Below the pieces are notes generated by a model, which was not told the origin of the DNA, made no database searches, and saw nothing but the letters and a program-made list of their open reading frames with translations. This document shows, piece after piece, positions 9,856 to 16,460 of a DNA stretch of 52,700 nt. The position numbers and the translations under genes are program-made. Location of the stretch: NCBI GenBank assembly GCA_004211785.1, contig SHBX01000019.1, forward strand, positions 1-52,700, written 5' to 3'. This DNA comes from Winogradskyella sp. Its GTDB lineage: Bacteria; Bacteroidota; Bacteroidia; Flavobacteriales; Flavobacteriaceae. Every line of letters starts with the position of its first letter. Within the stretch, counting starts at the first letter, position 1.

Positions 9856-10548
9856 ATGAATATAATAGTAAAGTACTTGATGCTCTCGTTTATTTTAAGC
9901 TTGCCATTTATGGTCAACGCTCAAATGAGTAGTGACTATATGATTGACATGGAATCTGAAAAGATGCCTATGCTTGTGCATCTTAAAAATGGCTCAACTT
10001 TTAGGGGCTATGGCTATATAAAAGATAATGATGTGCATTTTACTAGAGATGGTGATAAACATATCAAAACCTATAACGACCTTTCAATCAAATCCGTAGA
10101 CATCAAAGAAAATGGAGACATTGTACATTTTGATTATAAATTTCTAAAGAAAGAAGATAAGCGTGCTAGATTGTTAAGATTAGTAAGCACTGGTAAAATT
10201 GACTTATATCTCATATCAAATTCTACAAAAAGGAAAGGCTTAAATACTAACCCAATTACTACAGAAAGAAGCACAACTTTCCCTAAAAGGAAAGCACAAG
10301 CATACACTAAGAAGGCTTTTAATCCATATCTCTTTCATGATTTAAAGCTGTACTACTTCAGCGATGAAGAGAGTGATGTTGTTAGAAAACTAAGACCATC
10401 AAAATATCTATTCAAAAAAAATCATAGAGAATTAAGCCTGAAATACTTTAACAAATGCCCAAGTCTATTAAAAGAAATTGAGAGTAGCAATTACAGGTTA
10501 GATGACATTACAAGAACCATTGACATATGTAATAATACGTGTAAATAG
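9856..10548 (+). CDS. Exported protein of unknown function
   Basis: This 230-residue protein has a clear signal peptide (hydrophobic LMLSFILSLPFM, then VNAQ). The mature part starts with a short strand-rich region (MLVHLKNGSTFRGYGYIKDND) that resembles a small SH3-like or DUF barrel fold, and becomes Lys/Arg-rich towards the C-terminus. I recognise no family and see no catalytic motif. It stands alone on the plus strand. Its stop lies 2 bases from the stop of the convergent lipB gene, with no terminator between them. Confidence 0.65.
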   Translation: MNIIVKYLMLSFILSLPFMVNAQMSSDYMIDMESEKMPMLVHLKNGSTFRGYGYIKDNDVHFTRDGDKHIKTYNDLSIKSVDIKENGDIVHFDYKFLKKEDKRARLLRLVSTGKIDLYLISNSTKRKGLNTNPITTERSTTFPKRKAQAYTKKAFNPYLFHDLKLYYFSDEESDVVRKLRPSKYLFKKNHRELSLKYFNKCPSLLKEIESSNYRLDDITRTIDICNNTCK

Positions 10549-10550
10549 TA

Positions 10551-11255
10551 TTAATTAATTACAAATTCCGCCTCAAAAAGCGTTGTAAAATGCTTTAAAA
10601 TCTTAGATTTCACTTCGGCTTCATCTACGTTATCGACTCCTAATTCTACATTTAGAGACGTAACAGCTTTTCCTCTGATTCCGCATGGTATAATATTGTC
10701 AAAATAACCCAAATCCGCATTGACATTTAATGCAAAACCATGCATTGTAACCCATCGACTAGCACGTACCCCTAAAGCGCAAATCTTACGAGCAAATGGT
10801 GTGCCTACATCTAACCAAACACCTGTTTCTCCGGGGCTACGCTCAGTTTTTAAACCATATTCTGCTAGTGTAAGAATCATGCATTCTTCCAGAAAACGTA
10901 GATATTTATGAATATCTGTAAAGAAGTTATCCAAATCCAGAATAGGATAACCAACTATCTGACCAGGTCCGTGATAAGTAATATCACCGCCACGGTTAAT
11001 CTTATGAAAAGTGGCTCCTTTTTCAGTGAGTTGCGCTTCAGAAAGTAATAAGTTAGACAAATCTCCACTTTTGCCCAAAGTATAAACATGAGGATGCTCT
11101 ACAAACAAAAAGTGATTATTTGTTTGTAAGCCTGCATCTTCACGCCTATTTTTAATTTTAGTATCTAAAATAGTTTTAAAAAGCTGTTCTTGATAATCCC
11201 AAGTAGCTTTAAAATCTTTAGAGCCTAAATCTTCAAGTTTTATGATTTTATTCAT
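10551..11255 (-). CDS. lipB: Lipoyl(octanoyl) transferase
   Basis: LipB moves octanoyl groups from acyl carrier protein to lipoyl domains of E2 and GcvH proteins, the first step of endogenous lipoate synthesis. The 234-residue protein shows EHPHVYTLGKSG, the NRGGDITYHGPGQIVGYPI block and the catalytic pair K157 (ARKICALG) and C191 (PCGIRG). The start codon overlaps the end of the upstream lipoprotein gene by 8 bases, implying translational coupling. A lipoyl-bearing E2 is encoded elsewhere in this window (49935-51224) and is a plausible client. Confidence 0.96.
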   Translation of the reverse strand: MNKIIKLEDLGSKDFKATWDYQEQLFKTILDTKIKNRREDAGLQTNNHFLFVEHPHVYTLGKSGDLSNLLLSEAQLTEKGATFHKINRGGDITYHGPGQIVGYPILDLDNFFTDIHKYLRFLEECMILTLAEYGLKTERSPGETGVWLDVGTPFARKICALGVRASRWVTMHGFALNVNADLGYFDNIIPCGIRGKAVTSLNVELGVDNVDEAEVKSKILKHFTTLFEAEFVIN

Positions 11256-12048
11256 AGAATGTTACAGCGACATCTAAAGATTTTGGATTTTTAATATAAT
11301 TCATCCAACTAGTTTTGTAGGTCACTGTTTTTCCATCTTCAGATATAACAGCATCTTCTACATTTGCAGATTTTACGCGCTTAGGAAACACCAATTTTAC
11401 GGTGTAATATGATGCTTCAAAATATTGCATAAACTCTTTATCTGTTTCATCTTCTCCCTCAAAAAGAGAATTTAATTCCTCCAATTCTTCTTCTGTTTTT
11501 TCAGCTATAGTTGTTGTTCTAGAGAACATGGTATCAGAATAATTATAATCAACATTATCATCACTTCCAGACAAAGCACCCAAAGGCGTCTGACTTTTCA
11601 TCATATCTACTTGTCCACTCTGAGAGTTTAAACTCTGCGCTTTTTTGATTTTGTTTTGAATGTCTTTTAAATCACTGATAGAATTAAATTTCATACCAAT
11701 ACCCATATTCATTTTACCCGCATCTTCATCCATTTGCATGGTCATATACATATCTTTCACATATTCCATAGCTAAACGTTGTTCTTCAGGCAGAGCAGCA
11801 ACACTATCTTTGTAAGTCTCCATAATATCTGCAAAAACCATAGTTGTATCCATAACTTCTCCTGGTTCTTTCTTTTCAGAATCATCAGCACCTCCACCCA
11901 TAGCATCTTCCATCTGGGCCATTATTTCGCTCATATCATAGCTTACTAAAAACTCACCTGAACCATCTTCAGTAAATACAACTGTTTCAGTAACATTACA
12001 ACTGGTCAATAAGCTCAGAAACACCAAGCATGCAATAAAATTTTTCAT
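11248..12048 (-). CDS. Lipoprotein of unknown function upstream of lipB
   Basis: This 266-residue protein has a lipoprotein signal (LVFLSLLTSC, Cys 17). The mature region opens with strands (TETVVFTEDGSGEFLVSYD) typical of a Bacteroidota lipoprotein family of unknown role. An acidic, Met-rich helical middle follows (about residues 45-170), and the C-terminus is strand-rich (KTVTYKTSWMNYIKNPKSLDVAVTFY). No catalytic motif is visible. The last codons overlap the lipB start, so the two genes form a transcription unit. A link to lipoate metabolism is possible only through this arrangement. Confidence 0.75.
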   Translation of the reverse strand: MKNFIACLVFLSLLTSCNVTETVVFTEDGSGEFLVSYDMSEIMAQMEDAMGGGADDSEKKEPGEVMDTTMVFADIMETYKDSVAALPEEQRLAMEYVKDMYMTMQMDEDAGKMNMGIGMKFNSISDLKDIQNKIKKAQSLNSQSGQVDMMKSQTPLGALSGSDDNVDYNYSDTMFSRTTTIAEKTEEELEELNSLFEGEDETDKEFMQYFEASYYTVKLVFPKRVKSANVEDAVISEDGKTVTYKTSWMNYIKNPKSLDVAVTFYE

Positions 12049-12086
12049 TTTTATGTAGATTAAATTAGTGATACAAAGATACGATA

Positions 12087-12245
12087 TTATCGTTCAGGGT
12101 TATTCAAAATAACCAATGCTGCAATGACACCTGGCACCCAGCCACATAGCCATAATAAAAATACAATAAGAATAGATCCACAACCTTTACCAATAACAGA
12201 TAATGGCGGACAAATAATAGCGAGAAGAACTCTCCAGAAACTCAT
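12087..12245 (-). CDS. Pmp3/YqaE family small membrane protein (52 residues)
   Basis: Translating the minus strand from the ATG at 12245 gives a 52-residue protein that starts MSFWRVLLAIICPPLSV and ends VILNNPER. This is the Pmp3/YqaE (UPF0057) pattern: two hydrophobic helices, a Cys-Pro-Pro in the first and LLWLCGWVPGVIAA in the second. Family members are inner-membrane proteolipids; yeast Pmp3 affects membrane potential and salt tolerance, while bacterial roles are unclear. It lies 38 bases upstream of the lipoprotein gene in the same direction. Confidence 0.88.
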   Translation of the reverse strand: MSFWRVLLAIICPPLSVIGKGCGSILIVFLLWLCGWVPGVIAALVILNNPER

Positions 12246-12351
12246 AATTTTGTTTTTTGATTTGATGTACTTGTATGACGCAACTTGATTAAAATTGTTA
12301 CATCACAGATTGCATACTATTATTTCTGAAAAAAATCACTAGTTTCGTCTT

Positions 12352-13407
12352 ATGAGATTAAAGCTCACAGTACTACTTATATGTTTTTGGTCTTTTGCAG
12401 AAGCACAATATTCGTTTTCGGGTTACATAGAACCAAACGAGTGGCAAAACTCTGTTTATCTTTCTATTGTTGAAGATTACAGGAAAATTTCTGGTGTATA
12501 TTCTGAACAGATTATTGCAAAAACTACTGCGGATTCTACTGGTTATTTTGAATTTAAAGGCAACATGCTAGAAACAGAAAATCGTATTTATCGCATACAT
12601 GTTGACAAATGCTCGGATGCAACTCAAGACGCCAACCATTTTAATGGCCATTGTAGTGATAGCAAAGAGGTTATTTTTATTGCAAATAATAAGGATACGC
12701 TCAAGCTTCCTTTTTCATTTGAAAATCAGGTATTCTGTGACATAAATTCTACCAATGATAAAGCAAATGCATTTGTCCGTATAGACTCTTTAAAAGCAGA
12801 TATGCGTTTTGCTTATGGCGAATTTAGAAGTGAAGCCAACCGAAAATTGAATAACAAAAAATGGTTTAAAACGCTTCAAGATTTCGGGAAGTCTCTCGAT
12901 GAGCCTTTAGCAGAGCTTTATATTTATTCATACTTATCTGACAGAACTAGTGACCTTCATGCCTATTATGTTGAAGATTTAAAATCTAACACTTATTACG
13001 AAAACTTAAAATCTAGACTTCGAGAAAATTACCCTGAAGCTTCGTATACAAAACAATATAATAACGAATTAGCTTCAGACTCCTTCATGCTAGAATCTTC
13101 AGAAAATGACTCTGGTTTTAATTGGTCGTTTCTCATTGCAGGTTTGCTTGCATTATCAGTTTTAATAAATCTTATTTTCATTTCAAGATTTATTAAATCC
13201 AAACAACATAGAAAAACTGAATTGAAAGGCAAACTCTCTAAGCAAGAACAAGTTGTTTTAGAACATTTACTCCAAGAAAAAAGCAATAAAGATATTGCCG
13301 AAGCACTTTTTTTAAGTGTAAGCACCATAAAAACGCACACAAACAACATTTACAAAAAACTAAACGTTCAATCTAGAGACGAAGTTAACTCACTGTTTAA
13401 AAAGTAG
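12352..13407 (+). CDS. Membrane-spanning LuxR-type transcriptional regulator
   Basis: This 351-residue protein combines a signal peptide (LTVLLICFWSFAEAQ), an extracytoplasmic domain of about 235 residues, one transmembrane helix (about 257-280) and a cytoplasmic GerE/LuxR helix-turn-helix (about 295-351, with LSKQEQVVLEHLLQEKSNKDIAEAL in pieces and STIKTHTNNIYKKL). The N-terminal part of the outer domain (SGYIEPNEWQNSVYLSI) resembles the DUF4369-type beta domain found in front of flavobacterial thioredoxins; that likeness is weak. The layout suggests a one-component regulator that senses outside and binds DNA while tethered. A dyad-symmetric site lies just downstream (13415-13446). Confidence 0.82.
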   Translation: MRLKLTVLLICFWSFAEAQYSFSGYIEPNEWQNSVYLSIVEDYRKISGVYSEQIIAKTTADSTGYFEFKGNMLETENRIYRIHVDKCSDATQDANHFNGHCSDSKEVIFIANNKDTLKLPFSFENQVFCDINSTNDKANAFVRIDSLKADMRFAYGEFRSEANRKLNNKKWFKTLQDFGKSLDEPLAELYIYSYLSDRTSDLHAYYVEDLKSNTYYENLKSRLRENYPEASYTKQYNNELASDSFMLESSENDSGFNWSFLIAGLLALSVLINLIFISRFIKSKQHRKTELKGKLSKQEQVVLEHLLQEKSNKDIAEALFLSVSTIKTHTNNIYKKLNVQSRDEVNSLFKK

Positions 13408-13414
13408 TTAAATT

Positions 13415-13446
13415 ATTTCAACCAGGTACTAGTACCGATTTCAACC
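13415..13446. promoter_or_regulatory. Operator-like palindrome flanked by direct repeats
   Basis: A perfect 12-base palindrome (GGTACTAGTACC, 13425-13436) is flanked on each side, after one spacer base, by the same 9-mer ATTTCAACC (13415-13423 and 13438-13446). The element sits between the LuxR-type regulator and the DUF1573 gene, 70 bases before the latter's ATG. It could be a binding site for a dimeric regulator. Confidence 0.5.
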
Positions 13447-13515
13447 TTCCTTTTTCTAAAATTTTCAAAATTAAAATTGATGTTTGCCTCAGTATTAATT
13501 TAAAAACATTTTATC

Positions 13516-13920
13516 ATGAAACGAACATTAAACACATCGTTCTTAGTATTATTTGTCGTTGGTCTATTAAGCATGGCGCCAACAAAAAACAACAATGAAT
13601 TTGCTTACGCTGCAATTGCTTTTGAATCTGAAATTATCGATTACGGTACAGTATTTCAGAATGAGAATGGCGAAAAAATCTTCAAGTTTAAAAACACTGG
13701 AGATGCGCCTTTAATCATTTCTAAAGTAAAAACAAGTTGCGGTTGCACTGTGCCTAAATACTCTAAAGAGGCAATTGCTCCTGGAGAGTCTGGTGAATTA
13801 ACGATACAATACGATACAAAAAAATTAGGCAATTTCACAAAAACCATAACGGTTATGTCTAATGCAAAAGATGGTAACAAAATTTTGAAAATCAAAGGCA
13901 ATGTAGTTGCTAAGAAATAA
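13516..13920 (+). CDS. DUF1573 exported protein
   Basis: This 134-residue protein has an N-terminal hydrophobic signal (TSFLVLFVVGLLSMA) followed by one DUF1573 domain, an immunoglobulin-like beta fold. The family core FKNTGDAPLIISKVKTSCGC, then TVPKYSKEAIAPGESGELTI, is present and includes the CGC motif. The protein is probably periplasmic. These short single-domain proteins are common and abundant in Flavobacteriia, but no biochemical role is established. It is followed by a strong terminator and so is likely transcribed alone. Confidence 0.88.
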   Translation: MKRTLNTSFLVLFVVGLLSMAPTKNNNEFAYAAIAFESEIIDYGTVFQNENGEKIFKFKNTGDAPLIISKVKTSCGCTVPKYSKEAIAPGESGELTIQYDTKKLGNFTKTITVMSNAKDGNKILKIKGNVVAKK

Positions 13921-13940
13921 TAAGATTTCAAAATATTTAA

Positions 13941-13986
13941 GACCCGTTATGATTATAGATATTCATAGCGGGTCTTTGTTTTTTTC
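13941..13986 (+). terminator. Rho-independent terminator after the DUF1573 gene
   Basis: The arm GACCCGTTATGA (13941-13952) pairs with TCATAGCGGGTC (13963-13974) with one G-U pair, followed by a T-rich run through 13986. Confidence 0.85.
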
Positions 13987-14009
13987 TTTCTATAAATAGC
14001 TTAATTTTG
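13975..14009 (+). promoter_or_regulatory. Bacteroidota-type promoter for lysS
   Basis: TTTG at 13975-13978 and TAATTTTG at 14002-14009 match the -33 and -7 consensus with a 23-base spacer. Transcription would begin near 14015, leaving a leader of about 23 bases before the lysS ATG at 14038. The -33 element overlaps the tail of the preceding terminator. Confidence 0.6.
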
Positions 14010-14037
14010 CAGTCTAAAAATTTATTATAAATACTAC

Positions 14038-15729
14038 ATGCAGCTTTCAGAACAAGAATTAGTTAGACGCGACAAATTAGCAAAATTAAGAGCTATGGAT
14101 ATCAATCCATACCCAGCAGACTTATACCCTGTAAACAACACCTCTAAAGACATAAAACAGGATTTCACTGAAGGTAAACAGGTTATTATTGCTGGTCGCT
14201 TAATGTCTAGACGTATTCAAGGAAAGGCATCTTTTGCAGAACTTCAAGATAGCAAAGGTCGCATACAAGTGTATTTTAATAGAGATGAAATCTGTACTGG
14301 TGACGATAAAACATTATATAATGATGTTTACAAAAAGTTATTAGATATTGGAGATTTTATTGGCATTGAAGGCGAATTATTTACTACTCAAGTTGGTGAA
14401 AAAACGGTGATGGTGAAGAATTTTACTATACTAAGTAAAGCTTTAAAGCCATTACCATTACCAAAGCAAGATGCTGAAGGTAATTCTTTTGATGAATTTA
14501 ACGACCCTGAAATGCGTTACCGTCAACGTTATGCAGATTTAGCAGTAAACCCACATGTAAAAGAAGTTTTTGTAAAGCGTACAAAGTTATTTAATGCCAT
14601 GCGAAACTTCTTTAATGACTCTGGTTATTTTGAAGTTGAAACACCAATTCTACAACCAATTCCTGGTGGCGCAGCAGCACGCCCATTTATAACACATCAC
14701 AATAGTTTAGACATTCCGCTATACATGCGTATTGCCAATGAATTATACTTAAAACGTCTTATTGTAGGTGGTTTTGATGGTGTTTATGAGTTTTCTAAAA
14801 ACTTCCGTAATGAAGGCATGGATAGAACTCACAATCCAGAATTTACAGCCATGGAAATCTATGTTGCATACAAAGATTACAAATGGATGATGGATTTCTG
14901 CGAAAAACTTTTAGAACACTGTGCAACTGCCGTAAACGGAACAACAGAAGCCACTTTTGGAGAGCATAAAGTAGATTTTAAAGCACCATATAAACGCATT
15001 ACAATGCGTGATTCTATTTTAGAATTCACTGGTTTTGATATTAATAATAAATCTGAAGACGAAATTAGAACTGCTGCTAAAGACATGGATATCGATGTTG
15101 ATGACACTATGGGTAAAGGAAAACTCATCGACGAAATTTTTGGTGAAAAATGCGAAGGCAATTACATTCAGCCAACATTCATTACAGATTACCCAAAAGA
15201 AATGAGCCCGCTTTGTAAAGTGCATCGTGATAATCCTGAATTAACTGAACGTTTTGAGCTTATGGTTTGCGGTAAAGAAATTGCAAATGCATATTCAGAA
15301 CTTAATGACCCAATAGACCAACGCGAGCGTTTTGAGCACCAATTAAAACTAGCTCAAAAAGGTGATGATGAAGCTACAGAATTTATAGATTTTGATTTTT
15401 TGCGTGCTTTAGAATATGGTATGCCACCAACTTCTGGGATGGGCATTGGAATGGACCGATTAATTATGTTCTTAACCAACAACCAATCTATACAAGAAGT
15501 ATTGTTCTTCCCACAAATGAAACCAGAAAAGAAAGCTGTGGAAATGAATGATAACGAAAAAACAATTTTCGAAATATTAAAGTCAGAAAACCGAATGGGA
15601 TTAAACGACTTAAAATCTAAATCTGGCTTAAGCAATAAGGCTTGGGATAAAGGTATTAAAGGGCTTGGAAAACTAGGTGTCACCAAAGTTGAAAAGACAG
15701 ATGAAGGCCTTTTTGTAGAGCTTTTGTAA
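14038..15729 (+). CDS. lysS: Lysyl-tRNA synthetase, class II, with C-terminal extension
   Basis: The enzyme charges tRNA-Lys with lysine in the cytoplasm. It has the OB-fold anticodon-binding domain (about 55-145), motif 2 (FRNEGMDRTHNPEFTAMEIY) and motif 3 (SGMGIGMDRLIMFLTNNQ, then VLFFPQMKPE). At 563 residues it is about 60 longer than the E. coli enzyme. The excess is a C-terminal tail after motif 3 (residues about 503-563) with GLNDLKSKSGLSNKAWDKG and GLFVELL, which reads like a small winged-helix fold. The gene has its own promoter and terminator. Confidence 0.97.
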   Translation: MQLSEQELVRRDKLAKLRAMDINPYPADLYPVNNTSKDIKQDFTEGKQVIIAGRLMSRRIQGKASFAELQDSKGRIQVYFNRDEICTGDDKTLYNDVYKKLLDIGDFIGIEGELFTTQVGEKTVMVKNFTILSKALKPLPLPKQDAEGNSFDEFNDPEMRYRQRYADLAVNPHVKEVFVKRTKLFNAMRNFFNDSGYFEVETPILQPIPGGAAARPFITHHNSLDIPLYMRIANELYLKRLIVGGFDGVYEFSKNFRNEGMDRTHNPEFTAMEIYVAYKDYKWMMDFCEKLLEHCATAVNGTTEATFGEHKVDFKAPYKRITMRDSILEFTGFDINNKSEDEIRTAAKDMDIDVDDTMGKGKLIDEIFGEKCEGNYIQPTFITDYPKEMSPLCKVHRDNPELTERFELMVCGKEIANAYSELNDPIDQRERFEHQLKLAQKGDDEATEFIDFDFLRALEYGMPPTSGMGIGMDRLIMFLTNNQSIQEVLFFPQMKPEKKAVEMNDNEKTIFEILKSENRMGLNDLKSKSGLSNKAWDKGIKGLGKLGVTKVEKTDEGLFVELL

Positions 15730-15746
15730 GCTTAAATGAAATATAC

Positions 15747-15784
15747 AAAAAAGGCGCTGTGGATAAACCTATAGCGCCTTTTTA
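15747..15784 (+). terminator. Terminator between lysS and the convergent MORN gene
   Basis: AAAAAAGGCGCT pairs with AGCGCCTTTTT around a loop of about 14 bases. With A and T runs on either side it can act in both directions, serving lysS and the convergent MORN-repeat gene. Confidence 0.85.
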
Positions 15785-15802
15785 CTAACAATCAACTTTA
15801 AC

Positions 15803-16285
15803 TTAACTTTTCTTTTTTTTAGTTTTTGCCGACTTTACAAAGACATCGTTTTCCCAAATACCGTCTCTGATTAATTCGCCCGCTTTATTATATTCTTGAC
15901 CTTTACCATTCTTTTTATTGTTTTTCCACTTGCCATAATGACGGGAGCCATCTTTATAAAACATGGTTCCTTTTCCATGGCGCATGTTGTTTCTAAACGC
16001 ACCTTCATAACGTTCTCTATTTGGCCAAACATATGTTCCATTTCCTGAGATATCATAACCCTTTAGAGTACCTGAATATATAGATTGATCAAACCAAACG
16101 ATGTTTCCTTCTGTTAGGCTTTCTGCTTTTACTTCTACATCAAATTTAGCACCTTGAAAAGTGAATTTGTGCCATCCATCAGGAATGTTTTTTGCAGTTC
16201 CTGGCACAATAACATTTAAGTCTTGCGCTTGACTAACCATATTAAAAGTTAGTATTACTATAAAAAGGCTGATTATCTTTTTCAT
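15803..16285 (-). CDS. MORN-repeat exported protein
   Basis: This 160-residue protein has a signal peptide (ISLFIVILTFNMVSQAQ) and about three MORN repeats in residues 75-145 (GNGTYVWPNRERYEGAF, RHGKGTMFYKDGSRHYGKW, KNGKGQEYN). The tail is Lys-rich (KSAKTKKKKS). MORN repeats form an elongated beta sheet that often binds lipids or proteins; bacterial exported versions have no settled role. The protein is probably periplasmic or surface exposed. It is transcribed alone. Confidence 0.85.
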   Translation of the reverse strand: MKKIISLFIVILTFNMVSQAQDLNVIVPGTAKNIPDGWHKFTFQGAKFDVEVKAESLTEGNIVWFDQSIYSGTLKGYDISGNGTYVWPNRERYEGAFRNNMRHGKGTMFYKDGSRHYGKWKNNKKNGKGQEYNKAGELIRDGIWENDVFVKSAKTKKKKS

Positions 16286-16460
16286 TTTTTATCAATTTTT
16301 ACATTATGTCGAAAAGAGTTTATTAAAACTTACAAATCGCTTTAAAGTTTATCTCCAATTAAAAAATAAAGTGGCGTTAAATAAATACTAAATAACATTT
16401 CTAATTATCCAAAAAGTATCTGTTTGTGTATTTTCATGCGAAATTTAAAACCAACTTATT

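Noticed and set aside
13029..13349. 106-residue antisense frame inside the LuxR-type regulator
   Set aside because: It overlies the DNA-binding domain of a clear gene and has no start context or family likeness.
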